A stretch of 64,000 nucleotides of DNA from Zygnema cylindricum (Eukaryota > Streptophyta > Zygnematophyceae > Zygnematales > Zygnemataceae): the NCBI GenBank assembly GCA_037447655.1, contig JBBHKE010000697.1, forward strand, positions 123,907 to 187,906. Reading direction: 5' to 3'. Within the stretch, counting starts at the first letter, position 1, and each line of letters starts with the position of its first letter. Shown in pieces: positions 1 through 11,235 of this stretch. Both the position numbers and the translations under genes were made by a program. Under the pieces are notes generated by a model. The model was not told where the DNA came from. It was given only the letters and a program-made list of their open reading frames with translations, and searched no databases.

Positions 1-440
1 CTCTCCCTGTTAGTGTACTCTATTAAGCTTGGCTCCAAAGACTTTTTTTTATTCCTTTTTTCTTTATCTCCCTCTCTCGCTCTCCGTCTCTCACCATATT
101 CATTTCTTCTTTTGTTTTCACTTTGATTTGTGTTTCTCTTTTTTCTTTTTTCTTTCCTTTTTCTTTTTCCCTTTTTTTTTTAGATACCTCAGTTCGAATT
201 ATCTCTATTATCTCTCTCTCTCTCCAATCTCTCCCTCTCTCTCCCTCTCTCCCTCTCTCTCTCTCTCCACCATATTTACTTCTTCCTTTGTTTTCACTTT
301 GTTTTGTGTTTATCTTTTTTCTTTCCCTTTTCCCTTTTTTCTTTCCTGTTTTTTTTTCATTTCTTTTTTCCTTATTTTTTTTCAGAAACCTCGGTTCGAA
401 TTATCTCATGTGATTGTCCCTCTCTCTCCATCTCTCCCTT

Positions 441-471
<31 letters not shown>

Positions 472-537
472 ACCATATTCATTTCTTCCTTTTTTTTCAC
501 TTTGTTGTTCTTTTTCTTTTTCTTTTTTTCTTTTCAG

Positions 538-899
538 AAACCTGGGTTCAAATTATCTCACAGGAGATGTCAGTTTAACATTTCCGTCGACTTTAACCGA
601 TTTATCTCTCGAAGACAATTATTTTAACGGAGCCAACAAATTAAAAGCCGTTTCCGTTTCTTGTCCCTCGTTAAAAAAAAATTGCATGTTTGGTGATAAT
701 TTCCCCAATTCGTCCCAAAATTGCGGAAATTATCAACGAGAATGTTATAATTGTCAACAATTTTGTAATTTTATGCAAATTGGCGGGCCTTGTGGAGGAA
801 AGGGGACTTGTGTTTTTAATGGAGGAAGTTATCAATGCCAATGTTTAAAGAATTATCAAATTATTAACGAAACGGCTCCGTCTTCTTTTACATGTGTCT
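538..899 (+). CDS. Exon A: LRR end plus EGF-like module
   Basis: The acceptor ttttcag ends at 537 and the donor gtaagt begins at 900. The exon starts in phase 2, which is the usual intron phase between plant LRR units. The first residues NLGSNYLTG and then [10 protein letters not shown] match the plant LRR pattern. They are followed by a Cys-rich stretch and an EGF-like core (GPCGGKGTC ... [10 protein letters not shown]) that ends at TFTCV. More LRR units and the signal peptide probably lie upstream of the window. Several donor-like gtaagt copies follow in the intron (1011, 1231, 1330, 1378), so the exact end could vary. Confidence 0.75.
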
Positions 900-1037
900 G
901 TAAGTTTTTATTTTTCTCTCGCTTTGTCTCCCTCTCTCCTCTCTACTCTGTCTGTCTCTTTTTCTCTCTGTATCTCTCTCTCCTCTCTCCGTTTCCTTTT
1001 ACATGTGTTGGTAAGTTTTATTTATTTTTCTCTCCAT

Positions 1038-1082
<45 letters not shown>

Positions 1083-4000
1083 TCATGTTGTTTTCTTATC
1101 ATTTTTTTTTTTTCAAATAGCATAAATTATTTTTTATTTGCATAATTGGTTCTATAGATAAATTTGTTACATGATTATCCTTGTTATAAATTTGTGAACG
1201 GAACCGTGCCCTTTTCTTTTACATGTGTTAGTAAGTTTTTTTTTTTTTCTCTCTCTCTCTCTATCTCCCCCTGTACATGTGTTAGTTTCAATTTTTTTTC
1301 TCTCTCTCTGTCTCCTTCTGTACGTGTTAGTAAGTTTTTTTTCTCTCTCTCTCTCTATCTCCCTCTGTACATGTGAAGTAAGTTTCAATTTTTTCTCTCT
1401 GTCTCCCTCTGTACATGTGTAAGATTTTTTTTTCTCTCTCTCTCTCTCACTGCATGTATTGTTAAGTTTTTTATTCCTCTCTCTGTCTCCCTCTGTGCAT
1501 ATGTTAGTAAAGTTTTTATTTTTCTCTCTCTTTCTCTGACCCATGTAGCCCTCTCATTTTTTTTTATTTTTTTTCCGGCAGTTTCGGCGTACCTTTCCTA
1601 TTTCCAAATTTTTCAAAATACAAGTCACAACTTAAAACCAATTCAAATGAACAAAGGATCGAAATTGAAAAAAAAAGAAGCAGAAGAATGCGCAAAACAT
1701 TGTTTAACCGCAAATTTTAATTGTACCGTTTTTATTTATAATCCGAAAAAAAGTAACGGAACTTGTTATTACGGAAATAGGTTAGGAACAACGAGACGGA
1801 GTATAGGAGATACTACTTATTACATACCTCTCCCTCCTCCCTCTCCCCCTCTCCCTCCCCCTCTAAGGCCGCCTCCTCCGCCTCCTCTCCCACCCGCCGT
1901 TCAATGGCCTCCCTCTCTGCCTCCTCTCCCTCCACCCCTTCTACCCGGTAAATGTTTTTTTTTGTTTTTTTATATATATATATATATATTTTGTAGTTTC
2001 CACTTTTTCTTTTTTTATGGATCAAAAGTTTCTTTTTTTCTTTAATACTTCATTTTTTTTTTTTAAGTTTTTTTTACCTTAGTTTTTTTGCAATATGTTC
2101 AAATTTCTTTAATTTTTTTCAGTTTTTTTCATCTGCAACCACAATCCTTTTGACTTTTTTTTTTTTTTTTTTGTGTATTTTTGTCTTTTTGTTGTCGTTG
2201 TTGTCCTCTTTTGTCTTTTTTTGGCAAACATAAGATATTAGGGGACCTCCCCCTCCCTCTCCTCCTCCTCCTTCCCCTCCCCTATCTCCTCCCCCCCCGC
2301 TTCCGCCGCCTCCTCCATGTAAACTTTTTTTTTCATTTTTTTCCTTTGCCCTCAATTTTTCTTTTACCATAATTAGTGTGGATTTTAAAACCTAAAATGA
2401 AATGTTTTGACTCGATCCCTAACTTATGTGTACCATGTCCGTTTTTATTCGAAACGGACCATGTAAAAAAACAAAAATAGTTATAAAATTATACAAACAT
2501 CTATATACTTGTTTATATATATTTATATGTAGTATATATGTATATATACATATGTACAAATCTATTTTATGTATCTGTATGTATTTATGCAGATTTACAC
2601 GCTATATATATGTGTTAAAAGCATACATAACCATATATCATACATGCATACATATATAATAGTGTTGTGTATCGGGTAAAAATGTATCGTAATAAATTCG
2701 ATATTCAATATATCGAATATCGAACGGTCAGAACGCTCGATATATCGCTCCGGGACCAACAAAAATTATCGCGATATATTTGGTGGGGGGTAGGAGTCCG
2801 TACAGCGTTAGTATGTTAAATCGTATGGTAAATCGTACGGAATATCCCCCCCCCTCCCTCCCCCCCAATTTGGGGGCGCCAGAAAAGGGGGTTGAGGGGC
2901 TTTTGTTTTTTTTTTTTGGCCTAACGTCACGTCGATATATCGCGGTAAAAATATATCGTATATCAGCTGATATATCTACAAAATATCGCGATATTGAGCT
3001 TCTCCATATATCGAAGCGGTAAATCGATTATCAGGTACCCAAAATTAGGTACATGTCAAATATCGGCAAGGAGCCTTCGATAAACAACACTAATATATAT
3101 ATACATACATATGTATATATACATATCATACATATACACATACTAGAAAACCCTAAAAAAATCCTTAGAAGCCCTAAACGAAGCCTTAAAAGTAACCCCA
3201 AAATACCCTATTAAATTCTCAAAAACTCTAAAAAACCCTAAAAAACTGGAAACCCAAAAAATCCTTTAAAAACCTCAAAAGGTTTGTGAAAAATTTCATA
3301 CAAATTATTAAATAATTTGTAATTCTTCAGTTTTTTTGTGATATGAGGGCAGAATATTAGGTTAAACTTGAAATAAATAAATAAATAAGTAATTAGTCAC
3401 ATAAATAAATAAAGTTAAATCAATAAAATAAAAAATTTGAAAAAAGGGTTGGGGTTGGGGTTTAATTTATTTGTTTTTTCTTTCTTATCCCTTTTTCCTT
3501 TTCTGACTTTTTTTTTTTTTTTTTTTCAGTGTCACCGTCTTTATTTGATGTCTGCCCGGCGACTCCCAATGCTAGTCTACCAGGTATTTATTGATTTATT
3601 TTATTATATTTATGTGCTTATTATTTGATAGTATTTATTTATTTTATTATGTTTATTTTATTTATTATAATTTTTTTTATTATTATTTTTTTTTCCTTCT
3701 CTTTTCATTTTTTCTCTTTTTTTTTCTCTTTTTTCTTTTTTTTTTGCCCTTTTTTTTCTCTTGTATTTCTTTCTTTCCCCCCTTTATTTTTTCTCTTCGT
3801 TTTATATTCCTCTCTTTTTTAACTTTTTTTTAATACAGTCAGCAAGATTGCTCTTTTTTTCTTTTATCTTTTTTCCCTCCTCTACTCTTCTCCTTTTCTC
3901 TCTCTCTTTCCTCATTTCTTTTTTGTTTCTCTCTTTTCTTTCCTCTTTTCTCTCTCTTTTCTCTTCTCTCTTTTCGTCTCGCTTCCTCTTTTCACTTGTT

Positions 4001-5888
4001 TCTTCTCTTTTGTCTTTTTCTCTCCTTTCTCTTTTTCTCTCTTTCTTTTGATATCAATTTCATTTTTGACATTAAAATTTCCTGATTTCATTTTCCATTT
4101 TTTATCTTTTATTTTTTATTCTAACTCATCCTAGAAATTTCTATCTAATTATATTTTCTCTCTTTTCTTCTATTTTTTCTTCTCTTTTCCCTTTTTTCTC
4201 CCTTCTCTCCCTTTCTTGTAGTTGTCAATAACTTTTCCCTTCCTATCCTCTTTTATTCTCTTTTAAATTTTCCCCGTTTCTATTATCTCTCTTTTCTCCC
4301 TTTCCTTCGTTTTTCTTTTCTTTTCTAAATTATTTTCCCACTCCTTTTCCTCTCTTTTCTCCCTTTTCTCCCTTTCCTTGCAGTTGTTGATAACCTTTTT
4401 TTCTCCCCTTTCCCTCCTTTCTTCTCCTTCAATTTTTTCCCTATTCTATTACCTCTCTTTTCTCCCTTTCCTTCTTTTTTCTTCCCCTTTCTAAATTAAT
4501 TTCCCTCTTCTTTTCCCTCTTCTTTCCCTCTCCCTTTCCTTTTTTTTTCCTTCTCTTTTCTAAATTATTTCCCCTCTTCTAAAAAACTCTTAAAAACCCT
4601 TAAAAACCGTAAAAAACCTTGAAAATCCTAAAACCCTAAAAATCCTGCAAAACTCTAAAAACCCTGAAAACACTAAAACCCTAAAACCCCTTAAAATCCC
4701 TAAAAAACCCGAAACATTCTCCCTTTGCTCCCTTCCTTTCCTCCCTTTTTCTTCCTTTTCTCTCTTTTCTCCCTTTTCCTCCCTTTGCAGTTGTTGATGA
4801 CCTTTCTACGGGATTCAACTGAAAACCCTGAAACCCTAAAATTCCAAAAAAACCCCTAAAAAACCCTAAAAAACTCTACAGACATTCTTCCTTTTCTCCC
4901 TCCCTTTTTCTCCCTTTTCTCCTATTAAACCCTACAAAACCCTAAAAAACGCTTTTCTCCTTTTTTCCTGCAGCTGTCGATAACCTTTTTACGGGATTCG
5001 ATGGTTTTACTGTTTCCAAATCGGCATACTTAAATCCGTACATGCGGTACACGAGTGTGGGGTACGTTCGGGCCAGAAACGGACAACAGACCTGGAAGGG
5101 AGCTGTGAGCTGGGATTGGTCGAAAGGACCTATCCCCGCCGTCCTCCCTCCCGTGAAAGACCAGGGTTCCTGCGGTACGACTTTTTTGAGTTTTATTTTA
5201 TTTTATTTTTTATTTTATTTTTGAGTTTTTTTTTGAGTTTTTTTTTGAGTTTTTTTTGACCTTTCTAAACCTTTTCGGCTTTTTTTTTATTTTATTTTTT
5301 GCCGTTTTTGACCTTTTTTTTATTTTTTGACTTTTTTTTGACTTTTTTTTTGACTTTTTTTGACAGTTTTGACTATTTTGACTGTTTTGATTTTTTTGAC
5401 CTTTTCGACTGAAAGTCAAAAGATGGAGTTTTTTTGTGAATCTTCCTCTTCGATTAACGTCTCAATCGCAGCAATCGAGGCGGTGTTTAAATATATCTCT
5501 TTCTTTTTCTCTCTCTTCTCTCCCTCTTTTTCTCTCCTCTCTGACCCTCCATCTTCCTCTCCCTCTCCCTCTCCCTCTCCCTCTCTCTCCCCCTCTCTCT
5601 CCCTCTCTCTTCCCCCTTCTCTCTCTACAGGAAAATTATAGATAAAAAATGGTGAAATTTCTGTGTTGACTTTTATGAGAGCTGAACGTCTTCTTAATAT
5701 TACTTTTTTATCTTCTTCTTCTCCTTCTCCTCCTCCTCCTCTGTCTCGGTCTTCTCCTTATTGTCCTCCGTCTCCTCCTTATCTCCTTATCCTCCTCTTC
5801 CTCCTTCCTCTTCTTTCTTCCTTCTTTCCTTTTTTTTTTTTTTTTTTTTTTGTGTTTTTTTTTTTTTTTTTTTTTTGTTTTTTTTTGT

Positions 5889-5934
<46 letters not shown>

Positions 5935-6545
5935 TGGGGGGGGGGAAGCTTCTTGTTAAGTTTACTCCTTTCTTTCTTCCTTCCTTTCCTTTTATTTTTT
6001 TTTATTATATACATATTTTTTTGTGAAGCTTCTTGTTGGATTTACGCCTCTATCGCGGCCATCGAGGCGGCCTATAATATTATTCAAAGACCGAAAGATC
6101 CGATAAGTATCTCCGAAGCTTCGGCATTAGATTGTACGGCTAATAATTGCAGTGTTGGAGGATTCCCAAGTACTATTTTGGATTTTGCGGCAAATATTAG
6201 CAACTTCCTCGTCTTGACATCGGATTATGATTCTTCTTTGAGTTGTTCGGAACAGGTAAAAAAAAAGGGTTGGGAAAGATAAAATATGATGTATAAGGAA
6301 GATAAAGGAGAAACTAAAGAAAAAGATAAAATATGATGTAAAAGGAAGATAACGGAGAAACTAAAGAAATGGCATGTATAAGCAATTTTGTCGTCCTCAC
6401 ATCAGAGTACAATCTTACTTTGAAGTTTTCGGAACAAGTAAAAGAAATAGATGTAAATAATAAAAATACCAATACATGTATATGTAGTAGTTATATATAT
6501 ATTTATGAATAATGTATGTAGGTTATCACTCTTTCTCTATCTCTA

Positions 6546-6578
<33 letters not shown>

Positions 6579-6698
6579 ATATTTATAAGTATATGTATGT
6601 GTTTGTGTATATATATATGTTTGTGTATGTATCATAGACATCATCAATCCTAGTCACTTTTATGCAAGACGAAAAAAATATTTTATTTAAATATTAAA

Positions 6699-6729
<31 letters not shown>

Positions 6730-9700
6730 TTTCATTATTTTTATTTATATATTTTACCAATCAAAATCTTTAACAAGCATAGAGATTTTGAAAATGTGAA
6801 ATCTAAGATTAGAATGACATATGTTAACAGATAAGACTGCAAGATCAGGATAAAAGATTTGAACCAAAAACTATAAAAAAAGATTCAAATAAAAGATTAG
6901 AAATGAAAGATTGGAATGACCGATTAGACCGAAGACTAGAATTTAAGTTGGAGTGTAAAATTTGAAATATCGTTTGGTAACTTACGGTACAACAAGTTCC
7001 GTACAATTTAACTATACTTGGTCAAAATACCCGAAAAAACCCTAAAACACCCTGAAAAAACCCTTAACACTACACCGCGAATCATTATTAGTGTCAAAGT
7101 TTAAATAGTGTTGAAGAAATTTTACCGTAATTGATGCTAATTAAGAATTTGAAATTTAAAAAAAAAAAAGTTGTATTCTAATTTCGTCGTTTATTATAAT
7201 TTGGGAACAGCAAAAATGGAATATTCTTCATACGATTATATACATTAATATATGTATTAAATCGTACGCCGTCGCGAATTTAAAATATCCGTACATGCTA
7301 TACTAATTTGCGTGTCAGACTAATCCCATTTTTTTGAGCGCACGTTCCTATGCGTGCGCGTCATATTTAATTCATTTTATGTAAATTTTCACCTGAAAAG
7401 GTACAGTTATGTACGGTCTGACATCGACCGTACACCACACTATCTATATTTTATTGTACTTTCAGGCTTTACTTTATTTTGTACGGTACCTTAATTAACG
7501 TCAAGGAAAAATTAAAATCATGTATCCTATTTGAAAAAAAAAATCAGAATTTTAAGAACCCAAATTAGTGATTTTGACACTAATAAAGATTCGCGGTGTA
7601 GTGTTGGGTATCGAGGACCATTTGCCGATATTCGATATAATATCGAATTTCAGGTACCCGATAATCGATATATCGCTTCAGTATATTGAAACGCTAAATT
7701 CGCGATATATCGCCGATATATCGTATCGCCAATATATCGAGGCTATATATATATATTTTTTATAACTATTCTTGCTACTGCTGCTAGTACTACTGCTGCT
7801 GCCAGTACTAGTGCATCCGGAAGTAGTTCAGTGTCTCCTCTTCACCTCCCATGCTGCCTCCCATCCCTTGGTAATCCATGGAGAAAACTAAAAATGTAAC
7901 CTTCTATAATACTAGTCGCTGGAAATGGATAAGCAGTACACCGTGAATCGTTATTAGCGTTTAGAAATTATTAGTGTCAATAATTAATTAGGGTTATCAA
8001 TACTAGTTTGTGTGTTGCAAATTCTTTTAAAAATGTTAAATTGTAATTTCTCCATAACGCTGATTTAGGTACACCGGATCTGCCGTCATTATATAAACAG
8101 TAAAATAGGTAAAAGTACAAAATCTGACAATCCGTACATCGTCGCGTCCTTTTACTATAATTAATCCATAATTCTAATTTGGGTTTGCTAACGCGTTTGT
8201 CGCAAACTCGGACTCCACGTTTATTCTAAGCGCAGTTCTGTATGCAACCGACATAAGTTAAGTACAATTTCTGTACGATTTTCGGTAACGAAGTACAATA
8301 TTGTACGAACAAATACCTTCCGTACACCACACTATTCATGAAATAAGTACAGTATTACTATTAACGCTAATTTACAAAAACCGTAATTAACCTCAAGGAA
8401 AAATTAGATTTATTAATTGTATTTCAGGTATCAATGTCAAAATTTAGGGGTGCCGATATAGAGTACATAAGGCTAATAACGATTCACGGTGTAATGCCTA
8501 CCAATCTGCCTGCAGATTGGTTGGTATTCCTGCCTGAAAGCCTGAAACGAACAGTGCAATTTTTGTTTTCCAGGTCGTACTTTGACTAAATTAGTGTGAA
8601 CTTTTCGTATGTGAAGTTCTCTACGTACTAAATAATATATGAATTACAGAATTAGTACTTTTTTTGTCGGTTAAATTTTGCGGCGTCTACCTTTAAGTCA
8701 CGGAACGAAAATCACGTCGTACGTGGCGTATGAGACAATTTGTCTTTATCGCTAAAATAACATATTTATAAAATATTAAATTTAAAAAAATACTGTATAT
8801 CGCGATTACTACTCCGCGAATCGTTATTAGTGTCAAAGTTTAAATAGTGTTGAAGAAAATTTACCGTAATTGATGCTAATTAAGAATTTGATTTTTTTTT
8901 TTTAAAAGGTGTATTCTAATTTCGGCATTATGCTAATTTGGGAACAGCAAAAATGAAATATTATCCGTACGATTATATACATTATTATATGTATCCGTAC
9001 AAAATATTAGAAATCGTACGCCGTCGTGAAATTTAAATATCCGTACATGTCCAGACTAGTTTACGTGTCAGTCTAATCCCGTTTTTGAGCGCACGTTCCT
9101 ATGCGTGCCCGATAATTTAATTCATTTTTTGTAACATTTTCACTTGAAAAGGTACATTTATGTACGGTCTGACATCGACCGTACACCACACTATTTATAT
9201 TTCATTGTACTTTCGGTCTTTACGCTATTTTGTACGGTACCTTAATTAACGTCAAGGAAAAATTAAAATCATGTATCCTATTTGAAAAAAAAAATCAAAA
9301 TTTTAAGAACCCAAATTAGTGACTTTGACACTAATAACGATGCTCGGTGTAACTTCCGTACAAGTTAACAATTGTTTGGTTCCCCTGCAGGTAAAAAGTT
9401 CCAAATACAATAAACTTGTACTAACTTCCGTACAATGACAATGAACGTGTACCAACTTCCGTACACCCACAATAGACGTGTACTAACTTCCGTACAAGTT
9501 ATCAATCGGTTGGTCCCACGCAGGTAAGGAGTTCCGTACGGATCAATTCCTTCGAGCAGGTGAACGTGAACGAGTGGCTGGGCCTCTGGCTGGCCGTACA
9601 GCAGCAGCCGGTGGTGGTCAGTGTGGACGCCTCCACCGACAGCTTTCTCAGATATACAGGAGTAAGGAACCGCAGGGACTCTTATCTCTCTGCAAGTCTA

Positions 9701-11192
9701 TCTTTCTCTGCAATTGTGTCTCTCTCTGCAAGTGTCTCTCTCTCTGCGAGTCTCTATCTCTCTGCAAGCCTCTATCTCTCTGCAAGTCTCTCTCTCTCTG
9801 CAGGCTTCTCTCTCTCTGCAAGTCTCTCTCTCTCTGCAAGCCTCTCTCTCTCTGCAAGCCTCTCTCTCTCTGCAGGCCTCTCTCTCGCCGCAAGCATCTC
9901 TCTCTGCAGGCCTCTCTCTCTCTGCAAGCCTCTATCTCTCTGCAAGTCTCTCTCTCTCTGCAGGCTTCTCTCTCTCTGCAAGTCTCTCTCTCTCTGCAAG
10001 CCTCTCTCTCTCTGCAAGCCTCTCTCTCTCTGCAGGCCTCTCTCTCGCCGCAAGCATCTCTCTCTGCAGGCCTCTCTCTCTCTGCAAGCCTCTATCTCTC
10101 TGCAAGTCTCTCTCTCTCTGCAGGCTTCTCTCTCTCTGCAAGTCTCTCTCTCTCTGCAAGCCTCTCTCTCTCTGCAAGCCTCTCTCTCTCTGCAGGCCTC
10201 TCTCTCGCCGCAAGCATCTCTCTCTGCAGGCCTCTCTCTCTCTGCAGGCCTCTCTCTCTCTGCAAGTCTCTCTCTCTCTGCAAGTGCCTCTCTCTCTGCA
10301 AGTGTCTCCTCTCTCTCTCTCTCGCTGCAAGCCTCTCTCTCTGCAGGCCTCTCTCTCTCTTTAAGTGTCTTTCTCTCTGCAAGCCTCTATCTCTCTGCAA
10401 GTCTCTCTCTCTCTCTGTAGGCCTCTCTCTATCTGCAAGTCTCTATCTCTCTGCAGGCTTCTCTCTCTCTGCAAGTGTCTATCTCTCTGCAAGTCTCTAT
10501 CTCTCTGCAAGTGTCTCTCTCTCTCTGCAAGTGTCTCTCTCTCTCTGCAAGCATCGCTCTCGCTGCAAGCATCTCTCTCTGCAGGCCTCTCTCTCTCTCT
10601 CTGCAAGTGTCTATCTCTCTGCAGGCCTCTATCTCTCTGCAAGTCTCTCTCTCTCTCTCTCTGCAAGCTTCTCTCTCTCTGCAAGTCTCTCTCTCTCTGC
10701 AAGTGCCTCTCTTCCTCTGCAAGTGTCTCTCTCTCTCTCTCTGCAAGCCTCTCTCTCTCTCTCTCTGCAAGCCTCTCTCTCTGCAGGCCTCTCTCTCTCT
10801 GCAAGTGTCTATCTCTCTGCAAGCTTCTATCTCTCTGCAAGCCTCTCTCTCTCTATGCAGGCCTGTCTCTCTCTCTGCAAGTCTCTCTCTCGCTGCAGGC
10901 CACTCTCTCTCTCTGCAAGTGTCTATCTCTCTGCAAGCCTCTATCTCGCTGCAAGCCTCTCTCTCTGCAGGCTCTCTCTCTCTCTGCAAGTGTCTATCTC
11001 TCTGCAAGCCTCTATCTCTCTGCAAGTCTCTCTCTCTCTCTGCATGCCTCTCTCTCTCTGCAAGTCTCTCTCTCTCTGCAGGCTTCTCTCTCTCTGCAAG
11101 TGTGTATCTCTCTGCAAGTCTTCATCTCTCTGCAAGCCTCTCTCTCTCTCTGCAAGTCTTTCTCTCTCTGCAAGTCTCTATCTCTCTGCAAG

Positions 11193-11235
<43 letters not shown>

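Larger units (their letters stand above)
6256..9523. other. Intron F-G: large intron with MITEs and an exon-edge copy
   Basis: It contains a decayed copy of the end of exon F (6373-6441), a 48-bp direct duplication (about 6278-6370), CT and TA tracts, three MITEs (7071-7600, 7937-8493, 8810-9351), a partial GATATATCG element, and a minisatellite with the core acttccgtac at 9351-9500. No coding exon was recognised between 6442 and 9523. Confidence 0.6.

Noticed and set aside
29-1120. A 363-residue open frame at the window start
   Set aside because: Only 538-899 looks like protein; the rest is Ser/Phe/Leu-rich translation of CT tracts with intron signals inside.
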